DNA of 20,310 bases from Pyrinomonadaceae bacterium (GCA_026786155.1 JAJAYR010000226.1:1-20310); one strand, 5' to 3'. Counted from the first letter of the stretch, positions 13,004 through 20,310 are shown. Notes: generated by a model from the letters alone, not told the origin. Made by a program: numbers and translations.

Positions 13004-15211
13004 ATGATTCGCATCGAAGACGTCATCGCCAAGGTTGAGAAAAACCGCCCGGAGCCGGATATTGACTTGATACGGCGGGCGTATCTTTTTTCGGCGATGC
13101 ACCATCGCGGGCAAAAGCGGGCTTCGGGTGAACCTTATCTGATTCATCCGCTGGAAGTCGCCGATATTTTGGCGGATATGCGGCTCGATGAAACGAGCGT
13201 TTCGACCGGATTGCTGCACGATGTCGTCGAAGACACGCTGGTTGACCTCGACACCATCCGCGAGTATTTCGGCGATGAAATTACGATACTCGTTGACGGT
13301 CTAACCAAAATCGCGCACATCAGCAATCTATCCAAAGAAAAACAGCAAGCCGAAAACGTCCGCAAAATGGTTTTGGCGATGATTACCGACGTGCGCGTCG
13401 TGCTGATCAAACTCGCCGACCGGCTGCACAATATGCGGACGATGGGTTTTCTAAAGCCGGAAAAACGCGCCCGCATTTCGCAGGAAACGCTGGATATTTA
13501 CGCGCCGATTGCCCATCGTCTCGGAATGGGAAAACTTCGCAGCGAACTCGAAGATTTAGCTTTTCAGAACATTTATCCCGAAGAATATAAACAACTTTCC
13601 AAAGAGGTTGACTCGCGTCGTCCCGAACTCGAAGCGATGATCGAGAAAATCACCGGCACGATTAAGGACAAATTGACTGAAAACGACGTGCCGTTCGTCG
13701 AAGTTCAAGGGCGCGTCAAGCGTTTGTATTCGCTCTGGAAAAAACTGAAAAAGCGCAAACTGACAATCGAAGAAGTTTATGATTTAATCGCCGCGCGAAT
13801 CATCACGCCGAACGATAAAAAAAATTGCTATTTGGCTTTAAGCGTCATTCACGACATCTGGACACCCGTTCCCGAACGGTTTAAGGATTGGATCGGCAAC
13901 CCGCGCGACAATCTCTATCGGTCGCTTCACACGTCGGTTATCAGCGACAACGGGCAATCTTTTGAAGTGCAGATTCGCACCGAAGAGATGCACCAGATTG
14001 CCGAAGAAGGCGTGGCGGCGCATTGGAAATATAAGGAAAGCAAACTCGGAAGGCGCGACGACGACGAAAATCTCGACGAACTTCGCAAAACCGTCGAGAA
14101 ACTACTTTTGCCGCTCGTCGAAACGACGCGGGAGAATGACGATTCGGAGGAATTTATCGAATCGTTAAAACTCGATTTATATCCGAAAGATGTTTATGCT
14201 TTTACGCCGATGGGCAAAATTTTCCAGCTTCCGCGCGGCTCAACGCCGATTGATTTTGCCTACGCGATTCATTCTGAAGTCGGCGACAACTGCACGGGCG
14301 CGAAAATCAAAGGGCGCATCGTGCCGCTTCGCACCGAACTGCAAAACGGCGATGTCGTCGAAATTTTAACCACGCCGAACTCGAAACCGTCGCGCGATTG
14401 GCTGAATTACGTCGTTACGTCGAAGGCGCGAAACCGGATTCGCCATTGGATTGCCGACCAGCAGCGCGTCGAATCAATCGAAATCGGGCGCAAACTGCTC
14501 GAAAAAGAAGCTGATAAATTTCGACTTTCGCCGAAGAAATTGATTACCAACGACAACGAAATGAAACGCATCGCCAATGAATACGGTTTGGGCAGAGCGG
14601 AAGATTTGCTGGCTTCGGTCGGTTACGGTAAAACTTTGCCGCGCAACATTTTAGCGAAATTTTTAGGCGCGGAAAAGTTCGCCGAACTCGACCCGGAAAA
14701 GAAAAAGGAAACACGGCTCGAAACCGGAATGAAAGCCGTCAAAAAGTTTATCGGTCTGGGCGAGGACGCGATTATCGTCAAAGGCGTGGACAATCTTTTG
14801 ACGACCCGCGCCCGCTGCTGCAATCCTTTGCGCGGCGAAGAAATTATCGGCTACATCTCGCTCGGCAAAGGCATCGTCGTTCACAACAAACGCTGTAAAA
14901 ACGTCGGACAGTTAATGGTCAACCGCGAACGCATCGTTGACGTCGAATGGGCGAAAGGCGACGAACAACAGATTCAATCGGTCAGGCTTTTGGCGACAAC
15001 GGAAAACCGGACGGGAATGCTCGCCGGAATTACCAACGCGATTGCCGAAATCAAGACCGGCATCCGCGATGCCCGCGCTGAAATTTCTAAAAACGACCGC
15101 GGGTTAATCGAAGTTACGATTGAGGTTTTCGACAAAAAACATCTCGACCGCGTAATAACTTCGATACAGCAAGTGCCGGGCGTGATTGCCGTCGAACGGG
15201 TGAATTTTTAG
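13004..15211 (+). CDS. rel: Bifunctional (p)ppGpp synthetase/hydrolase (Rel/SpoT family)
   Basis: Rel proteins make and degrade the alarmone (p)ppGpp in the stringent response. The HD hydrolase domain is intact (His48, His72-Asp73, Glu76-Asp77, and Asp139/Asn143 in LADRLHNMRT), with the same relative spacing as the studied streptococcal enzyme. In the synthetase domain the RFKD motif (292-295) is the RXKD type of bifunctional enzymes, not the EXDD type of RelA. DNLYRSLHT (302-310) holds the conserved Tyr. A TGS domain (~395-458), a CC motif region (Cys605-Cys606, Cys631) and an ACT domain (~658-735) follow. At 735 aa the length is normal. ATG 13004 has only a weak SD. The gene follows a terminator, so it has its own promoter, possibly using TATAAA at 12986. 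Confidence 0.97.
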   Translation: MIRIEDVIAKVEKNRPEPDIDLIRRAYLFSAMHHRGQKRASGEPYLIHPLEVADILADMRLDETSVSTGLLHDVVEDTLVDLDTIREYFGDEITILVDGLTKIAHISNLSKEKQQAENVRKMVLAMITDVRVVLIKLADRLHNMRTMGFLKPEKRARISQETLDIYAPIAHRLGMGKLRSELEDLAFQNIYPEEYKQLSKEVDSRRPELEAMIEKITGTIKDKLTENDVPFVEVQGRVKRLYSLWKKLKKRKLTIEEVYDLIAARIITPNDKKNCYLALSVIHDIWTPVPERFKDWIGNPRDNLYRSLHTSVISDNGQSFEVQIRTEEMHQIAEEGVAAHWKYKESKLGRRDDDENLDELRKTVEKLLLPLVETTRENDDSEEFIESLKLDLYPKDVYAFTPMGKIFQLPRGSTPIDFAYAIHSEVGDNCTGAKIKGRIVPLRTELQNGDVVEILTTPNSKPSRDWLNYVVTSKARNRIRHWIADQQRVESIEIGRKLLEKEADKFRLSPKKLITNDNEMKRIANEYGLGRAEDLLASVGYGKTLPRNILAKFLGAEKFAELDPEKKKETRLETGMKAVKKFIGLGEDAIIVKGVDNLLTTRARCCNPLRGEEIIGYISLGKGIVVHNKRCKNVGQLMVNRERIVDVEWAKGDEQQIQSVRLLATTENRTGMLAGITNAIAEIKTGIRDARAEISKNDRGLIEVTIEVFDKKHLDRVITSIQQVPGVIAVERVNF

Positions 15212-15293
15212 ATTCCAAATTTCAGATTCCAAATTCCAGATTGATGCGCCAAACTTTTGCAATTTGGTGATTTAGAATCTGATAATTTGGAAT
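15212..15293. repeat. Imperfect inverted repeat with tandem GATTCCAAATT units after rel
   Basis: ATTCCAAATTTCAGATTC (15212-15229) pairs with GAATCTGATAATTTGGAAT (15275-15293) with a single bulged base. An inner stem CGCCAAA/TTTGGTG lies between them. The left arm itself contains two tandem copies of GATTCCAAATT. No T-run follows the right arm. The element may end the rel transcript or be a short dispersed repeat. Confidence 0.7.
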
Positions 15294-15363
15294 TTCGCGT
15301 TTTATCTGCTAAAATTCGCCTTTTGCTTTAATAGATAAAAAGATTACCGAGGCGAACTGAAAC

Positions 15364-15753
15364 GTGAAAGAAATAATATCAACTGAAAATGCACCGGACG
15401 CAATCGGTCCTTATTCGCAAGCCGTCAAAGCGGAAAATATGATTTTTTGTTCGGGGCAAATCCCGATTGATGTTAGCACCGGCGAGTTTGTATCGAACGA
15501 TGTCGCGGAGCAGACGCATCAGGTTTTGAAGAATTTGAGCGCGGTTTTAAAAGCGGCGGGAAGCGGTTTGAATAATGTCGTCAAGACGACCGTTTTTTTG
15601 GCGGATATGAACGACTTTACGGCGATGAATGAAGTTTATGCCGAGTATTTCAACGACAATAAACCGGCGCGGGCGACCGTGCAGGCGGCGCGACTGCCGC
15701 GCGATGCGCGGGTTGAGATTGACTGCATCGCGCTTGTAGAAAGTGGAGAGTAA
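15364..15753 (+). CDS. ridA: RidA (YjgF/YER057c/UK114) enamine/imine deaminase
   Basis: RidA hydrolyses reactive enamine and imine intermediates released by PLP enzymes such as threonine dehydratase. The 129-aa protein has the family plan: APDAIGPYSQAVKA, FCSGQIPID, TGEFVSNDVAEQTHQVLKNL, TVFLADMNDF, the conserved YAEYF, and PARATVQAARLPRDARVEID with the catalytic-site Arg. The start is GTG 15364, preceded by GAGG eleven bases upstream. The last codons (SGE and stop) fall inside a heptamer repeat patch that runs past the gene, so the C-terminus has probably been altered by repeat insertion. It is followed by convergent rpmB. Confidence 0.95.
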   Translation: MKEIISTENAPDAIGPYSQAVKAENMIFCSGQIPIDVSTGEFVSNDVAEQTHQVLKNLSAVLKAAGSGLNNVVKTTVFLADMNDFTAMNEVYAEYFNDNKPARATVQAARLPRDARVEIDCIALVESGE

Positions 15754-15815
15754 AGAGTGGCGAGTGGCGAGTAAAGCAATCTGTTCCCGCCACTTTTTAC
15801 TCTCCACTCTCCACT
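15742..15815. repeat. Heptamer repeat array with inverted partner (ridA 3' end)
   Basis: Five 7-bp units follow one another: GTGGAGA, GTAAAGA, GTGGCGA, GTGGCGA, GTAAAGC (15743-15777). After a short spacer, complementary units run to 15815, so 15742-15762 can pair with 15788-15808 over 21 bp with one mismatch. The array spans the ridA stop codon and ends next to the rpmB terminator. A related heptamer array lies inside the ABC-F gene. Confidence 0.85.
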
Positions 15816-15854
15816 AAAAAAGCCAAACGCCGAAATAAAACTCAAGCGTTTGGC
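15816..15854 (-). terminator. Intrinsic terminator of rpmB
   Basis: Read on the minus strand, GCCAAACGC and GCGTTTGGC form a perfect 9-bp stem (15846-15854 with 15822-15830) around a 15-base loop, followed at once by six T (15816-15821). It lies 32 bases after the rpmB stop. Confidence 0.88.
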
Positions 15855-15886
15855 AACTAAAAATAAGCGTTTTGTTTCTAAAAAAA

Positions 15887-16081
15887 TTACGCCGCTTTGA
15901 CAACTTTGCCGCCTTTAATACAGCGAGTGCAAACTTTTTGTCGTCCGTTGCCGCCAGCGGGCAGTCGAACGCGCACCGATTGCAGATTCGGGTTGAACCG
16001 GCGGCGCGGTTTGTTGTTTGCGTGTGAAACATTATTTCCGAATTGCGGACCTTTGCCGCAGACATCGCATCGTTTTGCCAT
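15887..16081 (-). CDS. rpmB: 50S ribosomal protein L28 (zinc-ribbon C+ form)
   Basis: The 64-aa basic protein starts MAKRCDVCGKGPQFGNNVSH and has the L28 core (NNKPRRRFNPNLQSVRV). Cys5/Cys8 and the later VCTRC pair form the four-cysteine C+ version, which binds zinc. It is part of the large ribosomal subunit. ATG 16081 is preceded on the minus strand by GGAGG about ten bases upstream. It is encoded against the flow of its neighbours, with its own terminator. Confidence 0.96.
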   Translation of the reverse strand: MAKRCDVCGKGPQFGNNVSHANNKPRRRFNPNLQSVRVRLPAGGNGRQKVCTRCIKGGKVVKAA

Positions 16082-16125
16082 AATAATCAAGCCTCCAAAA
16101 AATAATAACGAGGTTGTGAAATGAA

Positions 16126-16143
16126 GAGTTTGCGAACAAACTC
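16126..16143. repeat. Perfect 7-bp hairpin in the divergent rpmB/PPIase region
   Basis: GAGTTTG and CAAACTC flank a CGAA tetraloop. The hairpin lies 45 bases upstream of rpmB (in its possible leader) and 83 bases upstream of the chosen PPIase start. It could be an operator or a leader hairpin. No clear promoter boxes could be assigned to either direction. Confidence 0.45.
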
Positions 16144-16225
16144 AAAAACAAGATTTATAACAAATAAATACGAACCAAGTCAAGTAATGAAACGAATAGT
16201 TAAATTTGAAGGAGTAGAAGCCATA

Positions 16226-17473
16226 GTGCGAAAACCTAATTTTAAGATTTTTTCGATTGCCTTTTTAGCAGTCGCCGCGTTCACTCTGAACGCTTGTCAA
16301 ACCAACACCGCGAGCAATTCGACCGTCACGGGCGGCAGTATTGATCCAAATGAAACCGCCGCGACCGTCAATGGCAAAGCCGTTAAACTCGAAGAAGTCG
16401 AGCGCGTCATCAAACAGCAGGGACAGGGACAGGAAGCGAAGTTATCGCCGCTCGAACTGGCGAAGGCGCGGCTGCAAGTTTTGGAAGGTTTGATTCAGCA
16501 GGAAGTAATGTTCCAAAAAGCCGAAAAAGAAGGAACCGTTCCGACCGCCGAAGATGTGGCGGCGGAGTTCAACAAGCAAAGAACCGCCAGCGGACTTTCG
16601 CAGGAAGCCTTCGACAAACAGATGAAAGAAGCGGGCGTAACGGATGCCGCTTTGCGCGACACGATTAAACGCGGTTTGGCGATTCAAAAGCTGACCGACA
16701 AAATTACCGGCAAAATCGAGCCGCCGAAAGACAGCGAAATCGAGGCGTTTTACACCGGCAACCCAGAAGCCTTCGTCAAGAAAAAAGGCGTGAAACTGGC
16801 GGCAATCGTCGTTGATCCGGCGGACAACGGCGAAGGCGATACGACGAAAAATGACGTTGATGCGATTCGCATAGCCCAAGAAATCGCTAATCAAGTAAGA
16901 CAAAATCCCGAAAGTTTCGCGCAGGTTGCGCGTGAAAAAAGCGAAGACCAAAGTCGTCTGCAAGGTGGAGACTTGGGTTACGTTTCCGTAGATGAACTAA
17001 AACAAAGTTTTCCGGCGCAGATCGCCGCTGGTTTGATGGACCCAAAATTTCCAATCGGTCAAATCGTCGGCACGCAAATGCAGGGAAAGTATTACATTCT
17101 TAAACTTCAGGAACGCAGCGACAAAGACGAAAATCTGACGCTTGAGAGTCCGGGAATGCGTCAGCAAGTTACCGATTCGCTGATTACCGCCCGCAAGCAA
17201 CTGCTCGCGGCATCTTATCAAGCGATGACGATGAACGAAGCGAAAATCGAAAATTTTCTGGCGAAGAAAGTCGTTGACAATCCGAATGAATTGAGCGGCG
17301 CACGTCCGGCGGGTTCGGCGACTCTGCCGACGGCGAACACGAATGCGAATACCGCCGTCAATACGAATTCGAGCGCGAATGCGAACACCAATACGACCGC
17401 CAATTCAAACGTCAAAACCAATGCGAACGCACCGGCGAATGTGAAAACCAACGCCAATACGAACGCCAAATAA
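16226..17473 (+). CDS. Lipoprotein peptidyl-prolyl isomerase (SurA/PpiC/PrsA-like) with Asn/Thr-rich tail
   Basis: The protein probably folds exported proteins at the membrane surface. With GTG 16226 as start it reads MRKPNFKIFSIAFLAVAAFT and then LNAC, a clean lipoprotein signal with Cys24; AAGGAG (16209-16214) upstream supports this start. An open frame reaches ATG 16121, but that would add 35 residues before the signal peptide. A SurA-like N-terminal helical region (VNGKAVKLEEVERVIKQQ, LEGLIQQEVMF) is followed by a PpiC-type rotamase domain containing FAQVAREKSEDQSRLQGGDLG and VGTQMQGKYYILKLQERSD. The last ~50 residues are low-complexity Asn/Thr/Ala (TANTNANT...). The length is 415 aa. A terminator follows. 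Isomerase activity is inferred from family membership. Confidence 0.9.
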   Translation: MRKPNFKIFSIAFLAVAAFTLNACQTNTASNSTVTGGSIDPNETAATVNGKAVKLEEVERVIKQQGQGQEAKLSPLELAKARLQVLEGLIQQEVMFQKAEKEGTVPTAEDVAAEFNKQRTASGLSQEAFDKQMKEAGVTDAALRDTIKRGLAIQKLTDKITGKIEPPKDSEIEAFYTGNPEAFVKKKGVKLAAIVVDPADNGEGDTTKNDVDAIRIAQEIANQVRQNPESFAQVAREKSEDQSRLQGGDLGYVSVDELKQSFPAQIAAGLMDPKFPIGQIVGTQMQGKYYILKLQERSDKDENLTLESPGMRQQVTDSLITARKQLLAASYQAMTMNEAKIENFLAKKVVDNPNELSGARPAGSATLPTANTNANTAVNTNSSANANTNTTANSNVKTNANAPANVKTNANTNAK

Positions 17474-17500
17474 TCTGCGGATTATATTGGAATTAAAATT

Positions 17501-17540
17501 TAACGAGTAACGCGCTCTTCGGTTACTCGTTATTTTTCTT
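17501..17540 (+). terminator. Intrinsic terminator or attenuator between the PPIase and ABC-F genes
   Basis: TAACGAGTAAC (17501-17511) pairs perfectly with GTTACTCGTTA (17522-17532) around a 10-base loop and is followed by TTTTTCTT. It is a strong Rho-independent terminator. It ends only five bases before the ABC-F start codon, leaving no room for a normal promoter and ribosome binding site after it. Confidence 0.88.
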
Positions 17541-17545
17541 ATAAA

Positions 17546-19441
17546 ATGCTTTTTCGTTTATCAGATATTTATAAATCCTACGCGGGCAACGAGATTCTGC
17601 GCGGCATTTCGTTTCAAATCAACCCGAATGAAAAAGTCGGTTTGGTCGGGCGCAACGGCGCGGGCAAAACGACGGTTTTCCGTATTATCACCGGCGAAGA
17701 ATCTGCCGATTCGGGCGAAGTTCACAAACTTTCTAATCTGAAAATCGGCTTGCTGCAACAGCACGTTGACTTTACCGAAGACGAAACCGTTCACACCGCC
17801 GCGCTTTCGGCTTTTCAGCGGCTGCACGACATCGAAGCGGAGATGCGCCATCTCGAAGTCGCAATGGCGAAAGACGCGACGGAGGAAATTCTCGAAAAAT
17901 ACGCCGATTTGCAAATCGAATTTGAAAACGCCGACGGTTTCACCTTCACGGCGCGAGCCGAAGCGATTTTGCTCGGTTTGGGTTTTACGAAGGAGACTTG
18001 GAATCTGGCAACAAAAAATCTTTCCGGCGGACAGAAAAATCGTCTCGGAATGGCGCGATTATTATTGTCGAATCCCGACATTTTACTGCTCGACGAACCG
18101 ACGAATCATTTGGATGTCGGCGCGGTCGAATGGCTTGAAAATTTTTTGCAGAATTACGAAACCGCGTTCGTCATCGTCAGCCACGACCGCTATTTTCTCG
18201 ACCGAACGTGCCGCCGAATTATCGAAATTGATAAAGGCAAAGCCGTAACTTACAAAGGAAATTACTCGCAATTCTTAGTCGAACGCGCCGAACGCCGCGA
18301 ACAGCAGATGCGCGAATTTGAAAATCAACAGTCATTTATCGCCAAAACCGAAGATTTCGTCCGCCGCAATCTCGCCGGTCAGAAAACGAAAATGGCGAAA
18401 TCGCGGCGCAATATGTTGGAGCGTTTGGAGAGAGTCGAAGCCGTCACGGTTGATAAAGCGAGCGGCAATTTCAATCTGAAAAATGTCGAACGCGCCGGAC
18501 TGAATGTTTTGACGGCGGAAGAATTGGCAATCGGTTACGGTGAAAAAATTCTCGCCAAAGACATCAATTTCACTCTGAATCGCGGTGAATGTCTCGGCAT
18601 TATCGGCGGCAACGGCACGGGCAAAACCACTTTTTTGAAAACGATTCTCGGCAGCCAGCGCGAACTTGACGGCAAATTAAATTGGGGAACGAAAACCAGT
18701 ATCGGTTATTACGCGCAGAATTTGGAGGATTTGGATGCGCGGAACGAAATCGTGCAGGAAATCCGGCGAGTCGCGCCGAATGCCGACAACGGCGAACTGC
18801 GTTCTTTCTTAGCGAGATTTTTGTTCACCGGCGAAGAAATCTTCAAAAAAGTCGCCGATTTGTCGGGCGGCGAAAAAGGCAGACTCGCGCTGGCAAAACT
18901 TATTTATTCCGGCGTGAACGTATTAGTTTTGGACGAACCGACCAATCATCTCGACATTCCGTCGCGCGAAGCGTTGGAAGCCGCGCTGGAAAATTATCCG
19001 GGAACGATTCTCGCCGTCAGCCACGACCGATTTTTTCTCGACGAAATTTCGACGCAGATTTTTTCGTTTGAAGACGACGGAGAAACGATTGTGTTTGACG
19101 GAAATTATTCTGAATTTCACGATTGGAAAAAGAGTCGAGAGTTGAGAGTCGAGAGTCGAGAGTTTAAATCGTCAGCATCGGACGCAAAAATTGAAGAACC
19201 AAAGCCGAAAAGCGAGATTAGTAAAAATCAGCAGCAAAAAGTCGAACGGCGCGTCAAAGAAATCGAAGGCAAGATTCCGCATCTGGAAGAAAGTCTGACG
19301 AAACTGACGCTTGAGATGAGTTTGCCGGAAACGATTTCCGACCACGCGAAATTGCAGAAAGTTTCCCAAAAATATAAACAGACGGAAAAACAGATTCAGG
19401 ATTTATACGGGGAATGGGAAAGGTTGGAGTCAACTGTTTAA
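17546..19441 (+). CDS. ABC-F family ATPase (translation factor type, Uup/YdiF-like)
   Basis: ABC-F proteins are soluble twin-ATPase proteins that act on the ribosome, as translation factors or in antibiotic protection. Both cassettes are complete: Walker A GRNGAGKT (35-42) and GGNGTGKT (354-361), signatures LSGGQ (159-163) and LSGGE (439-443), and Walker B plus H-loop LLLDEPTNHLD and LVLDEPTNHLD. A charged linker (about 240-310) holds FVRRNLAGQKTKMAKSRRN, typical of the P-site-interacting segment. There are no membrane helices. A C-terminal coiled coil (~555-631) follows. The segment SRELRVESREF (530-540) is encoded by a heptamer repeat array inserted in the linker to that coiled coil. ATG 17546 fits the conserved start but has no SD. 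The exact subfamily is undetermined. Confidence 0.93.
   Translation: MLFRLSDIYKSYAGNEILRGISFQINPNEKVGLVGRNGAGKTTVFRIITGEESADSGEVHKLSNLKIGLLQQHVDFTEDETVHTAALSAFQRLHDIEAEMRHLEVAMAKDATEEILEKYADLQIEFENADGFTFTARAEAILLGLGFTKETWNLATKNLSGGQKNRLGMARLLLSNPDILLLDEPTNHLDVGAVEWLENFLQNYETAFVIVSHDRYFLDRTCRRIIEIDKGKAVTYKGNYSQFLVERAERREQQMREFENQQSFIAKTEDFVRRNLAGQKTKMAKSRRNMLERLERVEAVTVDKASGNFNLKNVERAGLNVLTAEELAIGYGEKILAKDINFTLNRGECLGIIGGNGTGKTTFLKTILGSQRELDGKLNWGTKTSIGYYAQNLEDLDARNEIVQEIRRVAPNADNGELRSFLARFLFTGEEIFKKVADLSGGEKGRLALAKLIYSGVNVLVLDEPTNHLDIPSREALEAALENYPGTILAVSHDRFFLDEISTQIFSFEDDGETIVFDGNYSEFHDWKKSRELRVESREFKSSASDAKIEEPKPKSEISKNQQQKVERRVKEIEGKIPHLEESLTKLTLEMSLPETISDHAKLQKVSQKYKQTEKQIQDLYGEWERLESTV
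19131..19165 (+). repeat. Five heptamer units inside the ABC-F gene
   Basis: AGAGTCG, AGAGTTG, AGAGTCG, AGAGTCG and AGAGTTT follow one another without gaps. The reading frame continues through them and encodes an Arg/Glu/Ser-rich stretch in the linker before the C-terminal coiled coil. The period and composition match the array at the ridA 3' end. Confidence 0.88.
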
Positions 19442-19530
19442 TGTTATAATTGCCGGACAAACAAGCCGAAAATGGATTTTGTTAGATTGTTTTGGAAAAA
19501 GGCAAAAAGATAAAATCGGTCGAACTTTTT

Positions 19531-20136
19531 TTAGTTGACGTTTTTTGAAATTGATTGAAAGATAAAATGCAGTGCGCCGAAAAGCGCGGGTAAGTCGTCA
19601 ATTGTGAAACCCGCAATTTGGCGCGTGAGCAGATTTCTTTGAAACTTGCCGAACTGCCATCTTTCGCCGTCGGTGACGATTCCATAGACTGGAGTTTCTT
19701 CATCGGCGTTGACTTTTTGGATAGCGATGAGTTCCGCCAGACATTGCGCCCAACCAACCTCGAAATCGTTTTTCTTGGCTTCGACCACGCCGAGCAACGG
19801 CTTGGCGAAAACGGTTTTTCCCAAAGGTGATTTGGTAGCGACTAGATAATCGGGTGTGCCGTTGAGTTTTGCGTCGTAGGAAAAAGATTTCTGAATCCAG
19901 AGAACAAACTTATCGCTGTAATCTTTGTAAATTTCGCGCAGAATCGGGAAAATAACGGCTTCGGTGCGTGCGCCCTCCGACGTGAAAACCGGAAAATTTT
20001 CGCGCGTAAATTCAAACTCCCGTAGAAATATCTCCGGCGGATTAACGGCATTGGCAAAGATAAAATTTTCTTCGTCGAGTGTGATGTTGAACTCAATCTG
20101 AACTTGACCTATATCTTTATATTCGCTGAAAGCCAT
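19531..20136 (-). CDS. HSDR_N-like / PD-(D/E)XK nuclease-superfamily protein
   Basis: The 201-aa protein carries GTPDYLVATKSPLGK followed by LLGVVEAKKND, matching the PD-(D/E)XK nuclease pattern (Asp in PDY, then E-A-K). The later CLAELIAIQ and PVYGIVTDGERWQFGKF resemble the N-terminal nuclease domain of type I restriction R subunits (HSDR_N) and related stand-alone proteins common in cyanobacteria and other bacteria. There is no helicase, methylase or specificity gene nearby, so it is an orphan. ATG 20136 has no SD on the minus strand. It faces the ABC-F gene convergently and diverges, 34 bp apart, from the ABC ATPase. Activity and role are unknown. Confidence 0.75.
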   Translation of the reverse strand: MAFSEYKDIGQVQIEFNITLDEENFIFANAVNPPEIFLREFEFTRENFPVFTSEGARTEAVIFPILREIYKDYSDKFVLWIQKSFSYDAKLNGTPDYLVATKSPLGKTVFAKPLLGVVEAKKNDFEVGWAQCLAELIAIQKVNADEETPVYGIVTDGERWQFGKFQRNLLTRQIAGFTIDDLPALFGALHFIFQSISKNVN

Positions 20137-20170
20137 AGGCGAATTCTACTGCAATAACCCGGAAAACAAA

Positions 20171-20310
20171 ATGCTTGAACTAAAAAACATAACCAAAACA
20201 TTCGGAAACGTAGTCGCCAATAACGACGTTTCAATCAAAATCGAAAAAGGCACGATTCACGCGCTGGTCGGCGAAAACGGCGCGGGGAAATCAACCGTGA
20301 TGCGAATCGC
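20171..20310 (+). CDS. ABC-transporter ATP-binding protein, N-terminal part only (cut by window edge)
   Basis: The visible 46 complete codons begin MLELKNITKTFGNVVANNDV and contain a complete Walker A, GENGAGKST, just before the edge. The pattern IKIEKGTIHALVGENGAGKST is typical of sugar and nucleoside importer ATPases (RbsA / YufO-like, usually two fused cassettes), which is the best guess for the subfamily. No strong SD is seen before ATG 20171. The signature and Walker B lie outside the window. Confidence 0.85.
   Translation, partial: MLELKNITKTFGNVVANNDVSIKIEKGTIHALVGENGAGKSTVMRI

Noticed and set aside
15742..15815. CRISPR array or transposon ends
   Set aside because: The units are 7 bp without spacers, there are no cas genes nearby, and no transposase or target-site duplication is visible.
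16121..16225. Upstream ATG start for the PPIase lipoprotein
   Set aside because: It would place 35 residues before the lipoprotein signal; GTG 16226 has AAGGAG upstream and a clean signal peptide.

Overview
The window looks like chromosomal DNA of an Acidobacteriota bacterium, probably class Blastocatellia (Pyrinomonadaceae-like). This is inferred from gene content and style: moderate GC, a TonB-ExbB-ExbD-ExbD-TPR lipoprotein cluster, lipoproteins with Asn/Thr/Ala-rich tails, and heptamer 'gagagtc/gagtggc' repeats. No marker gene was searched, so the taxon is tentative. Almost all genes are on the + strand. Exceptions are a truncated secreted protein at the left edge, rpmB, and a PD-(D/E)XK nuclease-like gene near the right edge.

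Left part (1-5683). A partial minus-strand exported protein is followed by a gap of about 300 bp, then der (ribosome-assembly GTPase). A tightly packed accessory islet lies between der and tgt (tRNA queuosine base exchange): a RelE/HigB-like toxin with a hybrid partner lacking the usual HTH, a membrane fusion of MauE with two thioredoxin-like domains, and a RelB-like/RelE-like toxin-antitoxin pair. Start and stop codons overlap at four of the six junctions and 6-10 bp separate the genes at the other two, so der to tgt reads like one translationally coupled unit.

Middle part (5684-12964). A sigma70-like promoter precedes yajC-secD-secF, the accessory module of the Sec translocon. A 423-bp gap then holds a promoter with a perfect palindrome over its -10 box, a structured leader that faintly resembles a cobalamin riboswitch, and a second promoter next to tonB. 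The tonB-exbB-exbD-exbD-TPR lipoprotein cluster (proton-motive-force-driven outer-membrane transport) follows. Strong hairpins sit at two of its junctions and an intrinsic terminator closes it.

Right part (12965-20310). It holds a bifunctional (p)ppGpp synthetase/hydrolase (Rel), RidA, rpmB on the minus strand with its own terminator, a lipoprotein peptidyl-prolyl isomerase, an ABC-F ATPase whose start codon directly abuts an intrinsic terminator, the minus-strand HSDR_N/PD-(D/E)XK-like protein, and the beginning of an ABC-transporter ATPase. Three repeat patches of two types interrupt this part: after rel, at the ridA 3' end, and inside the ABC-F gene.

Most of the window is conserved housekeeping sequence. 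The best candidates for something undescribed are the HTH-less hybrid antitoxin, the MauE-Trx-Trx fusion inside the TA-bounded islet, and the tonB leader RNA.
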